Under the pieces are notes generated by a model. The model made no database searches, was not told the origin of the DNA, and saw only the letters and a program-made list of their open reading frames with translations. The translations under genes and the position numbers were made by a program. This document shows positions 36,612-44,415 of a stretch of DNA of 64,000 nt, one piece after another (positions within the stretch are counted from its first letter, which is position 1; each line of letters opens with the position of its first letter). Source of the stretch: Vibrio viridaestus (GTDB lineage Bacteria; Pseudomonadota; Gammaproteobacteria; Enterobacterales; Vibrionaceae); NCBI RefSeq assembly GCF_003856525.1, contig NZ_RJVQ01000003.1:620001-684000 (forward strand), in the 5' to 3' direction.

Positions 36612-37568
36612 TTATCCATGTACTCGTTTTGAGCGAGCAATTTTCAAATCACCCAATCCGCCGTTAATCACTACGACAGCACCTAACACACATCCGTTAA
36701 CCAACAAGGTAGTTGCTGAGCTAACACCCATTAGACTCAAGCCATTATTCAAAGCAGCCAGGATAAAGACACCTACAGCCACTTGAGGAATACGTCCGAC
36801 TCCACCACCCAGAGAGACACCGCCAAGAATCGCAGCAGAAGCAGCTTGTATTAGAAGCGTATCACCAAGTGTTGGAGAGCCAGTTGCCAAGCTGATCGAG
36901 ATAAGAGCACCTGCTAGAGCAGCCAGTAAGCCCGACATACCGAAAGAAAATAGCAATGCGCCCGTCGTATTCGCACCACTCATAATGGCTGACTGGCGAT
37001 GACTACCTGTCGCGTAAATATCACGCCCTAGTCGAGTAAAATTCAGCACCAAATAGATAGCGGCAATCGCAGCAATCGTAATCAGAATTCTCGGTGATAA
37101 AAGATAGAAGAACTGTGCATCCAACACGTCAGACGCATCAAAGTTGTAGTAAGGGACAACATTGCCATCCGCGATCCAGTATGCAAAACCGGACAAGAGA
37201 ACCATCACGCCAAGTGTGCTGACTAATGACGATACTTTGAGTTTTATAATCATAAGTGCGTTAATCAGGCCAACAGCAAGGCCAAATGCGACAGCGCAGA
37301 GAACACCGACAATAGCACTGTCTCCTCCAGTTTTAGCCAGAATCAGCCCACCAACTGCAACCATGGGTGCGACCGATAAATCAAACTCGCCAACAATCAT
37401 CGTCAATGCTAATCCAAGCGCAACGAGACCGACCAATGCAAAACTTTGCATTAAGGCAAATAGATTGCCACTGGTTAAAAAATAGGTGTTTACACAAGCG
37501 AAGATAACTGGAATCGCGATAAACAGTGATACGCGAATAACTTCGGATGTATTCCATTTTTGTTTCAT
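36612..37568 (-). CDS. RbsC-like ABC permease 1
   Basis: A 318-residue inner membrane permease of the sugar-type (BPD_transp_2) family with about nine helices. ALGLALTMIVGEFDLSVAP and AAILGGVSLGGGVGRI are the conserved helices; the second is the coupling loop region. It lies 27 bases before the binding-protein start and forms a heterodimer with permease 2 by inference. Confidence 0.92.
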   Translation of the reverse strand: MKQKWNTSEVIRVSLFIAIPVIFACVNTYFLTSGNLFALMQSFALVGLVALGLALTMIVGEFDLSVAPMVAVGGLILAKTGGDSAIVGVLCAVAFGLAVGLINALMIIKLKVSSLVSTLGVMVLLSGFAYWIADGNVVPYYNFDASDVLDAQFFYLLSPRILITIAAIAAIYLVLNFTRLGRDIYATGSHRQSAIMSGANTTGALLFSFGMSGLLAALAGALISISLATGSPTLGDTLLIQAASAAILGGVSLGGGVGRIPQVAVGVFILAALNNGLSLMGVSSATTLLVNGCVLGAVVVINGGLGDLKIARSKRVHG

Positions 37569-37579
37569 AATACGCTTCC

Positions 37580-38572
37580 TTATTTACGCTTCTTCACTAA
37601 TAACGCGCCTAAAATGACCGATATAATCACAACAGCCCCCTTAACCATCAATTGCACATCGAGCGAATATCCTTTAAGCAGAAGAACGTTACCGACAACT
37701 GAAAGAAAGAGCGCCCCAAAGACAGCATCGATAATCTTTCCATGACCACCATTGATCGCAATACCACCAACCAGTACCGCCGCAATCGCGCTAAAATCCA
37801 AACCCGCACCCAGCGATAAGTTACCCTGAGATGTTTGTGATGAAATAAGTATTCCGGTTAATGAAGCGGACATAGACGCAATCACATAGGCAATAGTAAT
37901 CGCCATACCGGTACGCAGACCTGACAGTTTCGCAGCTTGTGGATTAATTCCGTTTAACTGAATTTCTCTCCCCAAACGCATGCGACACAAAAAGAATTCA
38001 CAGGCGATTGCTACTAACGCTAGGATAATAATCTGATTTGGTACACCCGGCATGATATGACCAACACCAAGCCATGGAACTGTGACTTCACTACTAATGG
38101 TTCTGCCACCTGAATACCAAGAGCCTATCCCTGTGATAATCGATGAAGCTGCGATAGTCGTAATGATCGCATTGGTTTTTAACTTACCAACGGCTACTCC
38201 TTGAATAACACCAAATATCAAGCCGACAAATAAGGTGACTAAGGTAGCAACAGTGACACCGTATGACAGTGTACTGGCAAACACGATGGTCGAAATCGAC
38301 GTTGTTGCACTGATAGACAACATAAAAAGATTACCGCTAATCGTAACTAACGCTAAGCCACAAGCGACAATACCTATAGATACAGTCGAAAACAGAACTG
38401 CACTCATATTCTGAGTAGTCGCAAACCCCTGAACAAAGAAGCAGGCAAATAGTGCCACGATTAGCGTCGCTATTCTTACAGATGTCGCTTGTATTCTTGT
38501 TGGAGATAAAAGTGCTGAACCACTAAAGCTCAATTTGGAGATCATGCTTTTCTCGCTTACTGTCCCTATCAT
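37580..38572 (-). CDS. RbsC-like ABC permease 2
   Basis: A 330-residue paralogue of permease 1, with a ~30-residue N-terminal tail, about nine helices and the motifs VACGLALVTISGNLFMLS and AAVLVGGIAINGGHGKI. Its start overlaps the ATPase stop (ATGA) and its stop is 11 bases before permease 1. Two different permeases per transporter are common in the AI-2/rhamnose type importers. Confidence 0.92.
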   Translation of the reverse strand: MIGTVSEKSMISKLSFSGSALLSPTRIQATSVRIATLIVALFACFFVQGFATTQNMSAVLFSTVSIGIVACGLALVTISGNLFMLSISATTSISTIVFASTLSYGVTVATLVTLFVGLIFGVIQGVAVGKLKTNAIITTIAASSIITGIGSWYSGGRTISSEVTVPWLGVGHIMPGVPNQIIILALVAIACEFFLCRMRLGREIQLNGINPQAAKLSGLRTGMAITIAYVIASMSASLTGILISSQTSQGNLSLGAGLDFSAIAAVLVGGIAINGGHGKIIDAVFGALFLSVVGNVLLLKGYSLDVQLMVKGAVVIISVILGALLVKKRK

Positions 38573-40080
38573 GCTGCTTCCTTTCCTTTTCCATGGAGGA
38601 TATCCTCTAAGATCTGCTCCTGAGTTGTCTCTGTTCTTATTACGCTGTTAACAAGCTCACCTTTAAATACCGTAACTATGCGGTCAGCAAAATCGAGAAT
38701 TTCCTCAAGATCCGTTGAGTAAAATACAATTGATAAGCCATCATCTGCTCGACTTCTCAGGCGATCATAAATATCCGCACGGGCACCGATATCAACACCG
38801 CGAGTTGGCTCATTCAGCAGAAGAATATCGGGATTAGTTGCAACAGCTTTACCCAACACCACTTTTTGTTGGTTGCCGCCACTCAGTGTTGATACAGCTT
38901 CATGATTGCGTTTTGAGTTAACGGTAAACGATTCGGCCAACTCAATAGCTCTCTTGGTATCAGCGTCTTTTTGGATAATATCGAGGTTTGATAACTCCGC
39001 TAGCGCTCGAGAAGTAATATTGACCCCAATTGGCGCATCTAAAAAAGCACCTTTACCCGCACGGTCTTCAGGTACATAAGAAATCGCATAGCGATTTGCA
39101 TCGTCAATTGTGTCGAGTGAAATAGGCTTTTTATTAAGTAGAATTGAACCAGAATCGATGGGAGCAAGTCCGGCTAAAGTTTGTAAGAAAAGATCAGCAC
39201 CCGACCCTAACTGCCCAACAATCGCAACAATTTCACCTTTATGACAAGTGAAATCGAATGGTCCATAACGTCGATTAACTGAGACATTTTTACATTCTAA
39301 TAATACTTCGCCATGATCACGCTGAGGTCTTACAACACCACGTTCAACTTCATGTCCTAGCATCGCTGTCACTAATTCAGGCCCTGAGACAGATGCCGTT
39401 TCTTTTGTAAAAATATGCTTACCGCCACGAAATACAGTGACACGGTCAGTGATAGCAAAAACTTCATCGAGTCGGTGACTGATAATAACGAGCGTTGTGC
39501 CACTGTCTCTCAACTTACGCATAATTGAGAACACTTTTTCAATTTCTGCGTCAGATAACGTCGCGGTTGGTTCATCGAGTAAAAGCACTTTTGCTCCACT
39601 TGCCAAGCCACGAGCGATCTCAACCAACTGACGCTCAGCAAGAGATAGAGTCTCAGCTAACTGATCTGGGGCTACGTGAGACAGACCAACATCTTCGAGT
39701 AACTGAGCCACTTTTTTACGATAACGGCTACGGATATAGAACGCGCTATTATCTTTAAGCCCTATCATGATGTTGTCTAACACACTAAGGTGAGGGAGAA
39801 TTGACAGTTCTTGGTGAACGATTGTGATTAACGATGGGTCGACTCTTTGCCCTAAAGCAATATCCGTGCTGCCGATTTTGATACTGCCAGTATCGGGGGT
39901 GACATACCCACCGAGAATCTTAACCAGCGTGCTTTTACCCGCTCCATTTTCTCCGCAAAGTCCCAGGATTTCTCCTTTTTCTAGAGAAAAACTCACGTCA
40001 TTCAGAGCAAACACACCGCCGTAGCGTTTTGAAATATTACGAGCATCCAGAATGATATTATCTTCCGTATATTTATTCAT
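38569..40080 (-). CDS. RbsA-like double ABC ATPase
   Basis: A 503-residue sugar-type ATPase with two fused ABC domains. First: Walker A GENGAGKST, signature LSLAERQLVEIARG, Walker B VLLLDEPTATLSDAE. Second: Walker A altered to GQLGSGADL, signature LSGGNQQKVVLGKA, Walker B ILLLNEPTRGVDIGA. The degenerate second Walker A is normal in this family. It is the first gene of the importer operon, with operator copy C and a long leader stem-loop upstream. Confidence 0.95.
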   Translation of the reverse strand: MNKYTEDNIILDARNISKRYGGVFALNDVSFSLEKGEILGLCGENGAGKSTLVKILGGYVTPDTGSIKIGSTDIALGQRVDPSLITIVHQELSILPHLSVLDNIMIGLKDNSAFYIRSRYRKKVAQLLEDVGLSHVAPDQLAETLSLAERQLVEIARGLASGAKVLLLDEPTATLSDAEIEKVFSIMRKLRDSGTTLVIISHRLDEVFAITDRVTVFRGGKHIFTKETASVSGPELVTAMLGHEVERGVVRPQRDHGEVLLECKNVSVNRRYGPFDFTCHKGEIVAIVGQLGSGADLFLQTLAGLAPIDSGSILLNKKPISLDTIDDANRYAISYVPEDRAGKGAFLDAPIGVNITSRALAELSNLDIIQKDADTKRAIELAESFTVNSKRNHEAVSTLSGGNQQKVVLGKAVATNPDILLLNEPTRGVDIGARADIYDRLRSRADDGLSIVFYSTDLEEILDFADRIVTVFKGELVNSVIRTETTQEQILEDILHGKGKEAA

Positions 40081-40126
40081 GCCTCAAATCCTTTGAGCAT
40101 GCCAGGCAGCCAGATTTTGGATTGTG

Positions 40127-40172
40127 TCTACCGGCGTTTAGTATTGATTTAACAAAATACTAACGCGGTAGA
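40127..40172 (-). promoter_or_regulatory. Long imperfect stem-loop in the importer leader
   Basis: TCTACCG-CG-TTTAGTATT (40127-40145) pairs with AATACTAA-CGC-GGTAGA (40156-40172) with two single-base bulges and a 10-nt loop, about 17 base pairs. No T-run follows, so it is not a simple terminator. It lies 47-92 bases before the ATPase start, downstream of operator copy C. Either a transcription-factor palindrome or an RNA element. Confidence 0.5.
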
Positions 40173-40183
40173 TCATTTTGTAG

Positions 40184-40218
40184 CTTGTCTAACTAAGACA
40201 AGAAATAGGAAAGGTAGG
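40184..40218 (-). promoter_or_regulatory. Candidate AraC-regulator operator, copy C, plus adjacent palindrome
   Basis: On the minus strand CCTACCTTT is directly followed by CCTATTTCT (40218-40201), preceded by TTGT as in copy B. Immediately beside it, CTTGTCT (40184-40190) and AGACAAG (40196-40202) form a 7-bp palindrome. The site lies 121 bases upstream of the ATPase start. Confidence 0.45.
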
Positions 40219-40240
40219 ACAAAAGTAAATTTATAGAAAA

Positions 40241-40861
40241 TTACTGTGGGCGGATAAGCTCGAATTTATCTTCGTCATTAATTCCGTAGTATGTACCAAG
40301 CCCGCCTGCGCGCATTACAGGCTGAGCCAATGTTGTTTGGTAAACGCCATCAACAAGATAGTCATGATTAATATGCACACCGATCACTTCGCCCATAACA
40401 AGCCAATTATCAATCTCTTGACTTTTAGCATTCGTTAAACGAATCAACTGCGTCAATTTACACTCAAAAGAAACTGGGCTTTCCGCAACAATCGGAGCAT
40501 TGATTAATTTCGATTCTTTAGCCGTTAGCCCTGATAATTCAAACTCATCAATATCTGCTGCGACAGACTTGGAGCTCATATTCATTTGCTCTGCTAGAGT
40601 ACGTGTCGTAAGATTCCAGCCAAACACACCCGTTTTCTGCACATTTTCTACGCTATCTTTCCAACCACAGCTAACAAAGCCCACTATTGGCGGAGTGTCA
40701 GAAAATGCATTAAAGAAACTATACGGAGCGAGATTATTTTTCCCTTCGGTACTGCGTGTTGAAATCCAACCTATTGGTCGCGGTGCAATGATTGCCTTGA
40801 ACGGGTTATGCTTGAGTTGATGGCCTTTCGTAGGTTCGTAAAAATGGATATCAGTAGACAT
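40241..40861 (-). CDS. Flavin-reductase-like (FMN-binding split barrel) protein
   Basis: A 206-residue protein of the flavin reductase-like family. NPFKAIIAPRPIGWISTR and NLAPYSFFNAFSDTPPIVGF are the FMN-binding strands. Family members are NAD(P)H:flavin reductases or FMN-dependent oxidoreductases. The frame opens at 40906, but ATG 40861 has GAGG 5 bases before. It lies upstream of the importer operon in the same direction but separated by 160 bases that hold an operator, so it may be a separate unit. Cytoplasmic; substrate unknown. Confidence 0.85.
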   Translation of the reverse strand: MSTDIHFYEPTKGHQLKHNPFKAIIAPRPIGWISTRSTEGKNNLAPYSFFNAFSDTPPIVGFVSCGWKDSVENVQKTGVFGWNLTTRTLAEQMNMSSKSVAADIDEFELSGLTAKESKLINAPIVAESPVSFECKLTQLIRLTNAKSQEIDNWLVMGEVIGVHINHDYLVDGVYQTTLAQPVMRAGGLGTYYGINDEDKFELIRPQ

Positions 40862-40937
40862 AGGCACCTCGAAGTAAGAATCAATAGTAACATCACCTTG
40901 CACCACTGATTCTTATAAATCAAGCGACCTGACGTGT

Positions 40938-41819
40938 TTAAACTCGACTCACATCAACTGATACTTTGAGGTTTTGACTATCTCCGCCATCAAATATAAC
41001 GCCCTGAATCGGCGTCACATCGGCATAGTCCCTACCCCACGCAGTCACAATATGCTGTTCAGCGGGTATTAAATCATTGGTGGGATCGAATTCTACCCAA
41101 CCTAGCTCAGGAACAAAGATCGCAAACCATGCATGAGATGCGTCTGCACCAACGAGTTTTTCTTGTCCGGGAGGCGGTAATGTTTCTATGTATCCACTCA
41201 TATAACGAGCCGGTATCCCCACGGAGCGTAAGCAGGCTATCGCAAAGTGCGCAAAGTCCTGACATACCCCCTTTTTCTCTTTGAGTACCTGTTCAGGCGC
41301 AGTCGTCACATTCGTCGCTGTGGCATCAAATTTGAAATCGGTAAAGATATGATGCATAAAAGCTTTTGTAGCGCTCAAGACCAATGCTTGATCAGTAAAG
41401 AAACCACTGACGTATTGAGCCAATTCATCAGAGCGCCGTATCAGCTGGGAGTTAAGACAATACTCTTTTGCCAGTCTTATATCCGCCGTCGAGGCCAACA
41501 CCATCTGTTCTCTTAGTTCGCCGCAAGTCAGCGGAAAGGTATCGATAATCGACTCGTACTTATGTTTTTGAATATCAAAGTAACTCGTCACATCAATCGT
41601 TAACCGCTTATGCGCTTCCTGAAGTGAAAAGTAAAAGACTGTATTGCCGAAGTAATCGTTCCCTTCCCGCTGATAGGTCGGTTGAGGGTAGACCTGAATT
41701 CTACGACTCAAACAACGCTGATTGGTTGTATCTCTGGGCAATAAATGCGTCATGTTATAACACAGGGTGACCGGAGCATTGTACTGATATTCAGTGGTAT
41801 GTCTTACCCGATACTTCAT
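40938..41819 (-). CDS. Transglutaminase-like protein
   Basis: A ~293-residue protein with the bacterial transglutaminase N-terminal domain (YRVRHTTEYQY..., ~1-80) and a papain-like transglutaminase core. The catalytic triad is visible: Cys in KGVCQDFAHFAI, His in DASHAWFAIF and Asp in WVEFDPTN. ATG 41819 overlaps the stop of the preceding gene as ATGA, so I use it over the ATG at 41834. Likely a peptidase or amide-bond enzyme acting on the product of the neighbouring ATP-grasp ligases; it is the last gene of the cluster. Confidence 0.9.
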   Translation of the reverse strand: MKYRVRHTTEYQYNAPVTLCYNMTHLLPRDTTNQRCLSRRIQVYPQPTYQREGNDYFGNTVFYFSLQEAHKRLTIDVTSYFDIQKHKYESIIDTFPLTCGELREQMVLASTADIRLAKEYCLNSQLIRRSDELAQYVSGFFTDQALVLSATKAFMHHIFTDFKFDATATNVTTAPEQVLKEKKGVCQDFAHFAIACLRSVGIPARYMSGYIETLPPPGQEKLVGADASHAWFAIFVPELGWVEFDPTNDLIPAEQHIVTAWGRDYADVTPIQGVIFDGGDSQNLKVSVDVSRV

Positions 41820-44389
41820 ATATCTAGCTTCCATTTCGACTTAATGAGCTGCTGAGGACCTGCAGTATGATCAAAGTATCTGTCGCTAACTTTATGCGTA
41901 AACTGTTCCAGCAGTTCGGTAGTAGAACGCATTAACTGATTGAGCTCCTCGCGGATATCAGAATCGTTACCACTACTGGCTAATACTTCAAGATCGGCCA
42001 GTTGCACGTCGTTCAGAGCACGAATCAATAAACGACTCTCATCGGTTAATCCACCGGGTCTGGCTACGGAACGCAGCGGCAACTCAGCTAAATACGTTTT
42101 GAGTTGATTTAACTGATAGATCAATGAACGCGGGTTAGACTCATCAACCATTAATAAATCTAGACCATTTGCGACATGTGTTCGGGTGCGGTAACGGCGA
42201 CGGAAGGAAATTAACGCTTCCACGCTTAATAGTACAGACTCTAGAACCTGCTGTTGCGATACCGAAGGTAACGGCTGAGATAACGTCGATTTTAACAGCG
42301 TAGCAGTTTGAATGGCTCTTTCAGTCCTACGACCAATTTGTTGGAATGTCCAGTCCATACCACGTAACATGCTTTCGTGGTTGAGGCCCGATAAAGCCAA
42401 CAATGCTGTGACCAGATTATCCAGTGATTCTTCTGGGATTGAAGGTAATCCATTCTTATAGGCCAAATCAACGTCATCAATATGATCCCGAAGTTCGTTC
42501 AGAATGATTCGGGTATCGGCAGACAACATCTCTTTAACCTGCTCGCCACAGGCTAGCATCGCAAAGAGGCTCGATTTAATTGAGCCTATCCGTTTTTCAT
42601 TGGTAACAAGCTCAACTAGCTCTTTGTTAAGAAATGCAGAGTCGTTAATATCCTGATTGGTGAACCCTGGCAAGCAACCACTTTGATACGATAATGCGTC
42701 TAACAATACGCGTTTCGCATCATCTGGTAACGGATCTATCCCATTCAACTGCTTGAACACAGTGCGAAGTAAACGAATATTGATTTCAGCTCTCTCCGCA
42801 TAACGCCCGAACCAAAATAGATTTTCAATAACTCGGCTTGGCAAATTAGAGCGCTGAGCTTCATCGTTACCAACGCGATCCAACAGTGACTGATGAGATG
42901 TGTCTGGTCTGTCAGAAAGTACCCAAGTATCCTTACTTAGCGTTCCAGATAACTTACAAACAATATAATCTTGTTCAGAGCCCGCCGTTCTGGTTAATCC
43001 ACCCGGCATAACCTGATACTGCTCACCGTCTGCGACAGTAAACGTTCTGAGTAAGCTCGGGCGCCCCTTGAAGGAGTCATCTTGCCATATCGGGCTAAAG
43101 GCGCCTGGGATATAACTTTGAGCTACATACAACTCTGGCGATTTCTCAATTTTCGTCAGCAGTTCATTTTGCTCATCAACAGACAAACAGCCACCATAAA
43201 TAGAGGTCTGATTATCAGTACGGTATATCTGCTTTATGATGAGAGTAGAGAAATTAGTCTTTACATACTCTAGTGAAGACGTGTGACCACACCACCAGGT
43301 CTGAACACTCGGAAGCATAAGTGGTTCGCCAAGCAGAAACTCACTAATCGCATCTAAGAAAGGCAATAACGCTGGCGTTTCTAATACACCAGATCCTAAC
43401 GCGTTCGCTAGAACGACATTGCCCGCACGAGCGACTTCCAACAGCCCCGGAACCCCCAAGAGAGAGTCCGAATTAAGCTCTACCTGATCACATGACTGAT
43501 CATCAAGACGACGCAAAATAACGTCCACCTGTGTCAGACCATAGAGTGATTTCATCCAGACTTTGCCATTTCTAACCGTTAAGTCGCCTCCTTGTACAAG
43601 GGGATAACCGAGATAGTTGGCTAAGTATGAGTGTTCAAAGTAAGTGGAACTGTAAGCACCTGGAGTTAATACAACGATAGTTGGTGTATCTGTTCTATGG
43701 CTTGCGAGTTCAGCCAAAGTAGAGCGCATCACATGAAAGAAGTGTGACAGACGACGAACCTGATTCTGTCGAAAAATACCAGGAATCACACGTGAAATAA
43801 CAGTGCGATTTTCCAGAGAATAACCTGAACCAGAAGGCGATTGTGTTCTGTCACCAATAACCACCATTTGCCCATCAGGCGCACGAATCAGATCGACAGC
43901 ATGAAATATCAACTGCTTACTGTGTGGCTGCATTACCCCACAACACTGACGTAAAAAGCCTGGATGGTTATAGATAATTTCCGCAGGAACAATACCTTCT
44001 TTGATTAACAGCCTTTGCCCATAGATATCTTTCAAAATGAGATCAAACAACTGCGAACGCTGAGCTATCCCCTTCTCCATAAATTGCCATAAAGACTCTT
44101 CAATAACGTTAGGAATCACATCCAGAGACCAAACACTGGGAGATAGTGGATCACTTTTCAGATCATAAGTTGCGCCATCATCACGGAGGATATGCTGTGC
44201 TCGTCTTTGGCGATCATTGATACCGTCAGTAGAAAGACTATCTAAGCTTGATAACAATTTCTGCCAATGTGCGCGTGCCTGACGAGAATCGTCATAGACT
44301 TCATCATAAGCTAATTCAGGTTTCACATACGTTGGTATGGATGGCGTCCCCTGACGGCCATCCATCGTATTTCGTGCAGGCTTTTGCAT
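41816..44389 (-). CDS. Circularly permuted ATP-grasp / alpha-E fusion protein
   Basis: An 857-residue cytoplasmic fusion. Residues ~60-490 are a circularly permuted type 2 ATP-grasp domain (PSGSGYSLENR, LTPGAYSSTYFEHSYLA, GVPGLLEVARAGNVVLANALG), and ~520-857 an alpha-E helical domain (NLFWFGRYAERAEINIRLLR). Compared with the stand-alone paralogue at 48720, the segment E-D-N-L-R is G-D-R-T-Q here and the KPANESGGYG nucleotide loop is missing, so ligase activity is doubtful. The gene is 26 bases after the DUF2126 gene. Confidence 0.9.
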   Translation of the reverse strand: MQKPARNTMDGRQGTPSIPTYVKPELAYDEVYDDSRQARAHWQKLLSSLDSLSTDGINDRQRRAQHILRDDGATYDLKSDPLSPSVWSLDVIPNVIEESLWQFMEKGIAQRSQLFDLILKDIYGQRLLIKEGIVPAEIIYNHPGFLRQCCGVMQPHSKQLIFHAVDLIRAPDGQMVVIGDRTQSPSGSGYSLENRTVISRVIPGIFRQNQVRRLSHFFHVMRSTLAELASHRTDTPTIVVLTPGAYSSTYFEHSYLANYLGYPLVQGGDLTVRNGKVWMKSLYGLTQVDVILRRLDDQSCDQVELNSDSLLGVPGLLEVARAGNVVLANALGSGVLETPALLPFLDAISEFLLGEPLMLPSVQTWWCGHTSSLEYVKTNFSTLIIKQIYRTDNQTSIYGGCLSVDEQNELLTKIEKSPELYVAQSYIPGAFSPIWQDDSFKGRPSLLRTFTVADGEQYQVMPGGLTRTAGSEQDYIVCKLSGTLSKDTWVLSDRPDTSHQSLLDRVGNDEAQRSNLPSRVIENLFWFGRYAERAEINIRLLRTVFKQLNGIDPLPDDAKRVLLDALSYQSGCLPGFTNQDINDSAFLNKELVELVTNEKRIGSIKSSLFAMLACGEQVKEMLSADTRIILNELRDHIDDVDLAYKNGLPSIPEESLDNLVTALLALSGLNHESMLRGMDWTFQQIGRRTERAIQTATLLKSTLSQPLPSVSQQQVLESVLLSVEALISFRRRYRTRTHVANGLDLLMVDESNPRSLIYQLNQLKTYLAELPLRSVARPGGLTDESRLLIRALNDVQLADLEVLASSGNDSDIREELNQLMRSTTELLEQFTHKVSDRYFDHTAGPQQLIKSKWKLDI

Positions 44390-44415
44390 ACCACTACATT
44401 ACTACTAATCGTTAA

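Noticed and set aside
38569-40080. Second Walker A of the RbsA-like ATPase as a mutation
   Set aside because: A degenerate second Walker A (GQLGSGAD) is normal in sugar-type fused ATPases.
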